Made by a program: the position numbers and the translations under genes. Below are positions 6,428 to 12,649 of a stretch of 21,731 nt of DNA, one piece after another; positions within the stretch are counted from its first letter, which is position 1, and each line of letters begins with the position of its first letter. The notes under the pieces are model-generated. The model was not told the origin of the DNA, did no database searches, and saw only the letters and a program-made list of their open reading frames with translations. The DNA lies in assembly GCA_934631985.1 (NCBI GenBank), contig CAKTYE010000041.1, positions 1 to 21,731 of the forward strand. The letters run 5' to 3'. This DNA is from an uncultured Clostridia bacterium. GTDB lineage: Bacteria > Bacillota > Clostridia > Christensenellales > Aristaeellaceae.

Positions 6428-7006
6428 ATGACGCAGGAGGAAGCGCTGAAGTATATGGCGCAGGCTGGCGCGTTGGAAAAGGGCCATTTTTTGATGAAAA
6501 GCGGGCGGCATGCAGACCTGTTTCTGCAATGCGCCCATTTGATTGAGCATGCGGACATTACGGGTGTGTTGTGTCAGGCGCTGGCGGAGCGCTGCCGGGA
6601 CTGCGGGTGCGATCTGGTCATTGCCCCGGCGCTGGGCGGCATCATCTTTGGCTATGAGGTGAGCCGGGCGCTGGGCAAGCGCTTCATCTACTGCGAGCGC
6701 AAGGACAAGGTAATGACCCTGCGGCGCGGCTTCCGCATTCCCGAGGGCAGCCGTGTGCTGATCGTCGAGGATACGGTGACCACGGGCGGCTCCGTCCGGG
6801 AGGTCATGGAGATCGTCCGTGCCGCCGGCGCGGGAACCGTACAGGTGGCAGCGCTGGTGGATCGCACCCAGGGCAAGGTGGAGCTGGGCGTTCCCTTTAC
6901 GGCGCTGGTGCAGGCACAGGTGCATTTCTACGCCCCCGGCGAAGGGACCTGTCCCCTGTGCAAGGCGGGCGTACCCATGAGTCCGCCGCGAAATCCGAAG
7001 AATTAA
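6428..7006 (+). CDS. pyrE: Orotate phosphoribosyltransferase
   Basis: Transfers the phosphoribosyl group of PRPP to orotate, making OMP in pyrimidine synthesis. 192 aa from the ATG at 6428, behind AAAGGAG. Family features: G19-HFLMKSGRHADLFLQC (substrate loop), APALGGIIFGYE (67-77), ERKDKVMTLRRGF (flexible catalytic loop with its Lys/Arg) and EDTVTTGGS (114-122), the PRPP-binding signature. The C-terminal PPRNPKN tail, after a CPLCKAG motif, is typical of the clostridial type. It is separate from other pyr genes here and has its own consensus promoter. No PyrR-type attenuator is seen in the short leader of about 30 nt. rfbA follows after 55 bases containing only a weak hairpin, so read-through into rfbA-rfbC is possible. 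Confidence 0.94.
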   Translation: MTQEEALKYMAQAGALEKGHFLMKSGRHADLFLQCAHLIEHADITGVLCQALAERCRDCGCDLVIAPALGGIIFGYEVSRALGKRFIYCERKDKVMTLRRGFRIPEGSRVLIVEDTVTTGGSVREVMEIVRAAGAGTVQVAALVDRTQGKVELGVPFTALVQAQVHFYAPGEGTCPLCKAGVPMSPPRNPKN

Positions 7007-7012
7007 AGCTGC

Positions 7013-7040
7013 GCCCTTCCCTGCAAACGGGCGAAAGGGC
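7013..7040 (+). other. Hairpin between pyrE and rfbA
   Basis: GCCCTTCCC (7013-7021) pairs with GGG-cga-AAGGGC (7029-7040) around a 7-nt loop. There is no T-run, so it is not a strong terminator; it may stabilise or process the mRNA. No rfbA promoter is evident in this 55-base gap. Confidence 0.4.
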
Positions 7041-7061
7041 CGCATAGAAAAGAGGGTATCT

Positions 7062-7949
7062 ATGAAAGGAATCATTCTGGCGGGCGGTGCGGGAACGCGG
7101 CTGTATCCACTGACCATGGTCACCAGCAAGCAGCTGCTCCCCGTGTATGACAAGCCCATGATCTATTATCCCCTGTCTACGCTGATGCTGGCAGGCATTC
7201 AGGACATTCTGATCATCTCCACGCCCACGGACACGCCCCGCTTCGAATCGCTGCTGGGGGACGGCAGTCAGTTCGGCGTGCATCTGTCCTACAAGGTACA
7301 GCCCAGCCCCGACGGGCTGGCGCAGGCCTTCCTGCTGGGCGAGGAATTCATCGGGGACGACGCCTGCGCTATGGTGCTGGGCGACAACATCTTCTATGGC
7401 AACGGCTTCTCCGGCATTTTGAAAGCCGCTGCTGCCGCTGCGGAGACAGAGGACACTGCCAGCATCTTCGGCTACTATGTCAACGACCCGGAACGCTTCG
7501 GCATTGTGGAGTTTGACGCGGAGGGCCGGGTCATTTCCGTGGAGGAAAAGCCCAAGCAGCCCAAGAGCAATTACGCTATCACGGGCCTGTATTTCTACCC
7601 CAAGGGCGTAAGCGCCATGGCGAAGGAGGTACGCCCCTCGGCCCGCGGCGAGCTGGAGATCACCACCCTGAACGACATGTATTTGCAGCAGTCCCGGCTG
7701 AACGTCAAGCTGCTGGGCCGCGGCTTTGCCTGGCTGGACACCGGTACCATGGACAGTCTGGTGGATGCGGCAGACTTCGTGCGCATGATCGAAAAGCGCC
7801 AGTCCATCAAGATCTCCGCGCCGGAGGAGATCGCCTATAAGAACGGCTGGATCACCAAGGACAAGCTGCTGGAATCCGCCGCGCGCTACGGCAAAAGCCC
7901 CTACGGCGAGCATTTGAAGGCTGTCGCCGAGGGCAAGATTCGCTACTGA
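7062..7949 (+). CDS. rfbA: Glucose-1-phosphate thymidylyltransferase
   Basis: Makes dTDP-glucose from dTTP and glucose-1-phosphate, the first step of dTDP-L-rhamnose synthesis for cell-surface polysaccharide. 295 aa, full length for RmlA. It opens with KGIILAGGAGTRLYPLT (the nucleotide-binding loop). Then come SKQLLPVYDKPMIYYPLSTLM, QPSPDGLAQAF, VLGDNIFYG (with the metal-binding Asp), EEKP, YAITGLYFY and WLDTGTMDSLVDA, all diagnostic. The ATG at 7062 has AGAGGG about 8 bases before it. rfbC follows at a distance of 77 bases with a hairpin between. rfbB (4,6-dehydratase) and rfbD (reductase) are not in this window, so the set is split or continues elsewhere. Confidence 0.96.
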   Translation: MKGIILAGGAGTRLYPLTMVTSKQLLPVYDKPMIYYPLSTLMLAGIQDILIISTPTDTPRFESLLGDGSQFGVHLSYKVQPSPDGLAQAFLLGEEFIGDDACAMVLGDNIFYGNGFSGILKAAAAAAETEDTASIFGYYVNDPERFGIVEFDAEGRVISVEEKPKQPKSNYAITGLYFYPKGVSAMAKEVRPSARGELEITTLNDMYLQQSRLNVKLLGRGFAWLDTGTMDSLVDAADFVRMIEKRQSIKISAPEEIAYKNGWITKDKLLESAARYGKSPYGEHLKAVAEGKIRY

Positions 7950-7954
7950 TCGCG

Positions 7955-8003
7955 TGCTTCTAAACTAAGCCTGGTGCAGATGCACCTTGCGCATTTAGAA
8001 GCA
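7955..8003 (+). other. Nested hairpin between rfbA and rfbC
   Basis: TGCTTCTAAA (7955-7964) pairs perfectly with TTTAGAAGCA (7994-8003). Inside the loop is a second perfect stem, GGTGC/GCACC (7973-7977 with 7982-7986). No T-run follows and the rfbC ribosome binding site starts 11 bases later, so this looks like an mRNA structure within the operon, not a terminator. Confidence 0.6.
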
Positions 8004-8026
8004 TACTTATGAGAAAGGAGCTTTTC

Positions 8027-8581
8027 ATGGAAAAGCTGGAAACCGCCCTGCCGGGCGTTTATATCATTGAGCCGAAGGTCTTTGGCGACAAGCGCGGCTA
8101 CTTCATGGAGACCTATTCGCAAAAGGCGTTCCATGACCTGGGCATTGACAACGTATTCGTGCAGGACAATCAGTCCTTCACTGCCCAGAAGGGAACGCTG
8201 CGGGGCATCCACTTTCAAAACGATCCCATGGCTCAGGCCAAGCTGGTGCGCGTGACCCGCGGTGCGGTCATGGACGTGGCGGTGGACCTGCGCAAGGGTA
8301 GCCCCACCTATCGCCAGTGGGTGAGCGTAGAACTTTCCGCCGACAATAAACGCATGCTGTTCATCCCCCGCGGCTTTGGTCACGGCTTTGTGACCCTGAC
8401 CGAGGACGTGGAGTTCTGCTACAAGGTAGATAACCTGTACAGCAAGGAGTGCGACCGCGGCATCCGCTTTAACGACCCCGCCATTGGCGTGGATTGGGGT
8501 GAAGTCCATGAAGATCTGCTCAGCGCGAAGGATACGACCTCCCCACTGCTGGCGGACAGCGACTGCAATTTCAACTATTGA
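8027..8581 (+). CDS. rfbC: dTDP-4-dehydrorhamnose 3,5-epimerase
   Basis: Epimerises dTDP-4-keto-6-deoxyglucose at C3 and C5, the third step to dTDP-L-rhamnose. The start is the ATG at 8027, six bases after AAGGAG (8015-8020); an ATG at 8009 precedes that site and is discarded. 184 aa, normal for RmlC. Motifs: PKVFGDKRGYFMETY, FVQDNQSFT, GTLRGIHFQ (with the catalytic His), VMDVAVDLRKGSPTYRQW, IPRGFGHGFVTL, CYKVDNLYSKECDRGIRFNDP (with the catalytic Tyr region) and a final AKD. It is a cupin fold, cytoplasmic and dimeric in known members. It is the last gene of the unit and is followed by a strong terminator. Confidence 0.96.
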   Translation: MEKLETALPGVYIIEPKVFGDKRGYFMETYSQKAFHDLGIDNVFVQDNQSFTAQKGTLRGIHFQNDPMAQAKLVRVTRGAVMDVAVDLRKGSPTYRQWVSVELSADNKRMLFIPRGFGHGFVTLTEDVEFCYKVDNLYSKECDRGIRFNDPAIGVDWGEVHEDLLSAKDTTSPLLADSDCNFNY

Positions 8582-8594
8582 GCTGCATTGAAAT

Positions 8595-8641
8595 GCAAAA
8601 ATTCCAGTCCTCGTTTAGAAGACTGGAATTTTTGCGTTTTT
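8595..8641 (+). terminator. Intrinsic terminator after rfbC
   Basis: A perfect 15-bp stem (GCAAAAATTCCAGTC 8595-8609 with 8621-8635), 11-nt loop, then GTTTTT (8636-8641). It may also serve the convergent minus-strand pseudogene. Confidence 0.9.
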
Positions 8642-8714
8642 GGGGACATCCGCCTTGCTGCCTTGATAGAGAAAAAGTAGCTTATAAGCATTTCCCTCTT
8701 TGAAACTCTCCCCC

Positions 8715-9649
8715 TCACGCCTTTTCTTCATGCAGCCAATTCCGGCTGAAGGTATGCTGCTCGGATTCCACATGCCCACGATGTCCATAGATCTGGCAGG
8801 TGTTCAGCGCGTCCTCCAGCTCTTTGAACTCCTGCGCCGTCAGCGTAACGTCCGCGGCTTTTAGATTTTCCATAATATACTCCAGCTTCTTCGAGCCGGG
8901 GATCGGCACAACATTGGGATACTTATGCAGCATCCATGCCATGGATATTTGAGCAAGGGTCGCCTTGTGTTCTTGGGCGAAGGCTGCCAGCATATCCAGC
9001 AAGGGCTGGTTCGCGGTCAGGTTCTCCTTGGAGATCTGCGGCACAAACTTGCGTACATCGTCACCCTCAAACTTTGTTTCCGTTGTCACCTTGCCGGACA
9101 GCAGGCCGCTTGCCGTGGGCGAGAACGCCACCACGCCGATGTTGTGTTCCAGGCAGAAGGGGAAAATATCCTGCTCGCAGTCGCGCTCCGTCATGGAGTA
9201 GATGTTCTGCACCGCTGTGACCCCGGTGACGGCGTTCGCAGCCTGCAAGGTCGCGGCAGAGACCTGCGACAGGCCCCATCCGCGAATCAGGCCATCGCTG
9301 ATCAACCGTCCCATGACATGGACGCTTCCAGATGCCTGCGGACGATCTCATACAACGGCGTTTCCGGCGTGTAGTTGATCTGTCCGATGTGGAACTTGGT
9401 TGCCAGCACGACCTGCTTACGGAAGGGCAGCAGCGCCTTGCCGACCAGCTCCTCATTATGCCCCGGATAAAACTGCTCTCTGCCATAGCTTTCCGCCGTA
9501 TCAAAAAAGGTGCAGCCCGCTTGATAAGCAGCGTGGATGGCCTCGATGGCATAGCTTTCCTCCGGCACCTTGCCGTAGCCATGGGAAAAGCCCATGCAGC
9601 CCATGCCGATTTCGGAAACCTCCAATTCTCTCAAAAATCTTGTTTTCAT
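8715..9649 (-). pseudogene. Aldo/keto reductase, broken by internal deletion with frameshift
   Basis: The start ATG at 9649 has AAGGAG 8 bases upstream. The first 111 residues match the NADP-dependent aldo/keto reductase fold: VSEIGMGCMGF, then FFDTAESYG with catalytic D50 and Y55, and LATKF with K85. After 'LEASM' the frame changes; the protein resumes in another frame at about 9314 as 'MGRLISDGLIRGWGLSQV' and runs to the family's usual C-terminus at 8715. The stretch expected between them, about 28 residues including 'TDYIDLYY.H' with the catalytic His, is absent. The junction reads TCCATGTCATGG, with CATG at both sides, as expected of deletion between short repeats. The missing length (about 85 bases) and frame change agree. 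Neither half alone could be an active enzyme. Codons are otherwise intact, so the loss looks recent. Confidence 0.87.
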
Positions 9650-9745
9650 AGGGAAAACTCCTTCTTGTGCTGTGCTATTGCCCCGCAGATGCAGGGAAGA
9701 TGCTGGCGCTCCGCTTCCGTTGTTCGCGTTGTTGGGAAAATCCCT

Positions 9746-9814
9746 GCGTGTGCAGGGAGACTTTTATGATCGGATGCTGGCAGGGGGAACCATCAGGATA
9801 CCCCTGCACACGCA
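9746..9814. repeat. 13-bp perfect inverted repeat between polymerase and reductase genes
   Basis: TGCGTGTGCAGGG (9746-9758) and its exact reverse complement at 9802-9814 are separated by 43 bases. The left arm itself can fold as TCCCTGC-gtgt-GCAGGGA (9742-9759), so two structures compete. It lies after the polymerase stop codon and upstream of the reductase start. It could be an operator pair or a transcript-end hairpin; there is no T-run right after it. The rest of 9650-9823 shows no gene. Confidence 0.5.
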
Positions 9815-9823
9815 TAGAAGCAC

Positions 9824-11047
9824 CTACTTTTTCCCTTCCACTTTTTCCTTCTCCATCTTATTTGCCAGTCCGCGCCCCGTGGCAACAGCACCCTTGCCGA
9901 ACTTCCCCCGCAGCGCGTCCATGGTCTTTTCCAGTTGCCGCTGACGCGGATCCTCCCGCGGGGCTTCCTCCAGAAAGGAAAGCTGCGCGGCAACGGGGGT
10001 GTCCTCGGGCATCAGCGATCCGGCGGTGACTGTGAACAGCCGCACCGGGGCTGTGGGCGACCAGGCGCTGTCCAGCAGCGTGATCGCTTCCCGCAGCAGA
10101 TATTTCGTCAGGTTGGTGGGCGGCTCCACGGGCTTTTGACGGGAGATGACCTTCAACTGCGGATTTTTAATTTGCAGCGTCAGCGTAGCGCATTTGAGCT
10201 TCTGCGCCCGAAGCCGCGCGCCGACGCTTTCGCACAGGGGCGTCAGGCCGGCAATGAATTCCTCCCGCCCCACCAGATCATGCGGATAGGTCATGCCGTT
10301 GCCCACGCTTTTGATCGGCTCATGCTCCCCGTAGGGACGCACGGGGCTGCTATCCAGCCCGCGCGCAGCAACCCACAGGCTTTCGCCGCCCTTGCCCAGC
10401 CAGCGTTCCAGTTCCTCCTGCGTGCGTGAGGCCAGATCGCCGATGGTCTGCACCCCGTGACGCGCCAGTACCTGGCCTGCGCTGTCTCCTACGAAAATCA
10501 GATCGGTCACGGGCAGGGGATAGAGGATGTCCGCCACGTTGTCCCGGGTGATGACGGTGGTTGCGTCCGGCTTTTTGTAGTCGCTGCCCATTTTAGCGAA
10601 GGTCTTGTTCCAGCTTACGCCCACGGAAATAGTGATGCCGATCTCCTCCCGCACCCGGCGGCGCAGGGTGTCCGCAATGGTCTTCCCATCGCCGAAAAGC
10701 TGCTGACTGCCCGTCACGTCCAGCCAGCTTTCATCAATGGAAAAGGCCTCTACCTGATCGGTATAGTCCAGATAAATGGCGTTGATGCGCTGGCTGATCT
10801 CCCGATAAAGCGCCTGATGGGGCGGCAGCAGGATCAGCCCGGGACACTTGCGCTTGGCCTGCCAAATGGTTTCTGCGGTCTGCACGCCATAGCGCTTGGC
10901 AAGCATGTTCTTTGCCAGAATGATGCCATGGCGGCCCTCCGGGTCTCCCGCCACCGCCACGGGCTTGTCGCGAAGCTCCGGCTTGTCCAGCAGTTCCACC
11001 GACGCATAGTAATTGTTGCAATCGCAGTGCAGGATGACCCGATCCAT
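9824..11047 (-). CDS. dinB: Y-family DNA polymerase (DNA polymerase IV type)
   Basis: Error-prone translesion polymerase. 407 aa from the ATG at 11047, nine bases after GGAGG; the frame is open upstream to 11224 but that would overlap the divergent promoter and gene. Catalytic metal ligands are seen in D-C-N-N-Y-Y-A-S-V-E near the N-terminus and in SIDESWLD. Then come 'GVSWNKTFAKMGSDYKKPD' (palm), a helix-hairpin-helix thumb ('VQTIGDLA'), and the little-finger domain. Near the C-terminus 'QLSFLEE' resembles a beta-clamp binding motif. The very C-terminus is lysine-rich. The family makes mismatches and short insertions when copying damaged DNA. No Gram-positive SOS box (CGAAC-N4-GTTCG) is visible upstream, so LexA control is not supported here. 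Confidence 0.92.
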   Translation of the reverse strand: MDRVILHCDCNNYYASVELLDKPELRDKPVAVAGDPEGRHGIILAKNMLAKRYGVQTAETIWQAKRKCPGLILLPPHQALYREISQRINAIYLDYTDQVEAFSIDESWLDVTGSQQLFGDGKTIADTLRRRVREEIGITISVGVSWNKTFAKMGSDYKKPDATTVITRDNVADILYPLPVTDLIFVGDSAGQVLARHGVQTIGDLASRTQEELERWLGKGGESLWVAARGLDSSPVRPYGEHEPIKSVGNGMTYPHDLVGREEFIAGLTPLCESVGARLRAQKLKCATLTLQIKNPQLKVISRQKPVEPPTNLTKYLLREAITLLDSAWSPTAPVRLFTVTAGSLMPEDTPVAAQLSFLEEAPREDPRQRQLEKTMDALRGKFGKGAVATGRGLANKMEKEKVEGKK

Positions 11048-11132
11048 GCGGATGCACCTCCCCCGCTTTTTATCTCTCTTGTACCTTTTGACGTTTGCGA
11101 CAGCATTCCTGCCAAACCGCCATTCTTTCGCC

Positions 11133-11161
11133 TTGCGGCAGCCCTGGAAATTTGTTATACT
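11133..11161 (+). promoter_or_regulatory. Promoter of the coiled-coil / signal peptidase-like operon
   Basis: TTGCGG (11133-11138), 17 bases, TATACT (11156-11161), about 30 bases before the ATG at 11190. It is divergent from the polymerase gene. Confidence 0.65.
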
Positions 11162-11189
11162 GACCCTAACAAAACAGGAGCGTGAGACG

Positions 11190-11717
11190 ATGGACGATGT
11201 AAAGAGCATCCTGAAAATGAGCAAGCCGGAGCTGCTGGCCTTATTGGAAGACGTGACGGCGGAGAACGACCGTCTGCGCTTTCACTGCGACCAATTGGAA
11301 GCCGAAAACGCCCAGCTGCTTCAACAGCAGCAGACCCTGCAAGCGCCGTACCCCGATGCAGCGCACAAGGAGCCGCAAGCTCCGTCCGTGCCTGCGCCGC
11401 GCCCCTACAGCGCCGAGGAGGACGTTCCCTACGGCCTGCCCCCTGCCGAGGAATTCCCGGAGGAGGAAGCGACCGAGCAGGCTGAAAGCGACATGCCTCT
11501 CGGCAGCTTTGCGGAGGCCATGGTCGCCGTGCAGGACATTGTGACCCGCACCCAGGCCGCGGCAGATGCGTATCTGGCGCGGTGCAAGCAGAGCGCACAG
11601 ACCGACACGGCAGCCTTAGAGGAACGGCTGGCCCAGGCCGAAGCCCGCTGCCGTGCCGCCGAGCAGAAGGCGGAAGCATATCGCAAGCGCTTGCAGGAAC
11701 GCGCAGCCGTGCTTTAG
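11190..11717 (+). CDS. Coiled-coil protein of unknown function
   Basis: 175 aa from the ATG at 11190, nine bases after AGGAG (11176-11180). Residues about 10-50 form a first predicted coiled coil (SKPELLALLEDVTAEND.., rich in L, E and Q). A Pro/Glu-rich linker (about 52-98: PSVPAPRPYS, PPAEEFPEEEAT) follows. A second long helical segment covers about 105-175 (ALEERLAQAEARCRAAEQKAE.). There is no signal peptide or membrane span, so it is presumably cytoplasmic. The layout recalls DivIVA-like or other cell-envelope scaffold proteins, but no DivIVA N-terminal motif is seen, so no function is assigned. It is the first gene of a two-gene unit: the signal peptidase-like gene starts 47 bases after its stop codon. 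Confidence 0.8.
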   Translation: MDDVKSILKMSKPELLALLEDVTAENDRLRFHCDQLEAENAQLLQQQQTLQAPYPDAAHKEPQAPSVPAPRPYSAEEDVPYGLPPAEEFPEEEATEQAESDMPLGSFAEAMVAVQDIVTRTQAAADAYLARCKQSAQTDTAALEERLAQAEARCRAAEQKAEAYRKRLQERAAVL

Positions 11718-11764
11718 CGCTTCATGACAGAGCTTGCGCAGGAGCAGAAAACGGAGGACACGCC

Positions 11765-12352
11765 ATGACCGAGCTGATGGACCGTCCCAGCACGAATGCG
11801 TTTGCCGAGGCACGAAAGCTGTGTCTGCGTCATCAGCGCCGGGTGCGCCGTCTGGTGACCTTCCTGGTGGTACTGCTGGTGTTAGCTGGATTCATCACTG
11901 CCGCCGCCTTTACAGTCGCAATGCCCTGCCGGGTCGTGGGCAGCGACATGCAGCCTACCCTTGCAGCAGGCAGCCTTGCGCTGGTGAATACCCTGCGCAC
12001 ATCCCCCGCGCGGGGTGAGGTGATCGCCTGCACGGATGCGGAAGGCACGCTGCTCCTGCGCCGTGTGATTGGTCTGCCCGGGGATCGTGTTGCCATAGAC
12101 CGCACCACAGGACAGGTTTCAGTGAACGGTACGCCGCTGGCGGAAAGCTATATCAGCCGCAGTGCTGTAGGAAATATGGACATTGCAGATGAGACGGAGG
12201 TCCCCAAGGGGAAGCTGTTCCTGCTTGGGGATGAACGGCTCGCCGCCCGGGACAGCCGCCAGGAAGCGTTCGGCCTGCTGCCGCTGACAGTGGTGCGCGG
12301 ACAGGTGTGGGGCGTGATTTGGCCTTTGACGGAGTGGAAGATGGTGAAGTGA
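11765..12352 (+). CDS. Signal peptidase I-like membrane protein lacking the catalytic Ser and Lys
   Basis: 195 aa from the ATG at 11765, seven bases after GGAGG. Residues 1-29 are cytoplasmic and basic, 30-52 form one membrane span, and the rest faces outward. S26-family boxes are recognisable: GSDMQPTLAAG (59-69), LLLRRVIGLPGD (96-107) and LLGDERLAARDSRQEAFG (153-170). In active enzymes the residue just before the Met of box B is the nucleophilic Ser, and a Lys precedes R-V-I-G-L-P-G-D. Here these are D61 (codon GAC) and R99 (codon CGC). S60 is one residue too early. The usual Ser-Lys dyad is therefore absent, although fold-defining boxes remain. The protein may be a non-catalytic partner, as is reported for the inactive SpsA of Staphylococcus aureus. 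It is in one operon with a coiled-coil protein. Confidence 0.85.
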   Translation: MTELMDRPSTNAFAEARKLCLRHQRRVRRLVTFLVVLLVLAGFITAAAFTVAMPCRVVGSDMQPTLAAGSLALVNTLRTSPARGEVIACTDAEGTLLLRRVIGLPGDRVAIDRTTGQVSVNGTPLAESYISRSAVGNMDIADETEVPKGKLFLLGDERLAARDSRQEAFGLLPLTVVRGQVWGVIWPLTEWKMVK

Positions 12353-12450
12353 TTCAGTCCCTGTATGTATAGAAGAGCGTGCTTCAGGACAATCCCTGTA
12401 CTAACAGCAGCATTTTGCAGCAAAAATGCACCCAAGCCACTTCTATCCCC

Positions 12451-12496
12451 AAAGCCTCCCCTGAAAGGGGCAGTGGCCCGAAGGGCCGGAGGGGTT
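12451..12496. repeat. Palindromic intergenic repeat (AAAGCCTCCCC type)
   Basis: It starts AAAGCCTCCCCTGAAAGGGG and ends GGAGGGGTT. The ends can pair with each other, and two inner hairpins (CCCCTgaaAGGGG, GGCCCgaaGGGCC) form a cloverleaf-like shape. A related core lies at 17338-17358, and a partial start (AAAAGCCTCCC) at 12509-12519. Such sequences are common intergenic repeats in Clostridia. The 297-base gap 12353-12649 otherwise holds only a weak hairpin (12410-12429) and a minus-strand terminator; I see no gene in it. Confidence 0.7.
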
Positions 12497-12573
12497 ATGC
12501 GCAGTCCTAAAAGCCTCCCTTTGCCGCAGCATCGAACACCCTATCATTACTTGTACTAAAAAGTATCCTACAG

Positions 12574-12619
12574 TCAAAAAAGCCCCAGAGCCAGCGCTTC
12601 CGCGCTGCCTCTGGGGCTT
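12574..12619 (-). terminator. Intrinsic terminator of the beta-helix protein gene
   Basis: AAGCCCCAGAG (12580-12590) pairs with CTCTGGGGCTT (12609-12619), extended inside by CAGCGC/GCGCTG (12592-12597 with 12602-12607, loop TTCC). On the minus strand the stem ends in a run of Ts (GGGGCTTTTTTG), 30 bases after the stop codon. Confidence 0.9.
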
Positions 12620-12649
12620 CTCATCATTTCAATTCTTCTATCTTCATGC

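Noticed and set aside
5918..7159. 413-aa minus-strand open frame over UPF0178 and pyrE
   Set aside because: Antisense to two conserved families and crosses a clear plus-strand promoter; no motif seen.
7955..8003. attC-like integron site
   Set aside because: The hairpin lacks the RYYYAAC/GTTRRRY core sites and no integrase is near.
9067..9582. 171-aa minus-strand frame overlapping both parts of the reductase
   Set aside because: It is the wrong frame for both halves; only the broken-gene reading gives family motifs.
11048..11189. SOS (LexA) box before the polymerase gene
   Set aside because: No CGAAC-N4-GTTCG or close variant found in the 142-base divergent region.
12410..12429. Terminator of the signal peptidase-like gene
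   Set aside because: GCATTTT/AAAATGC can pair, but no T-run follows on the plus strand, so it is only a weak hairpin.
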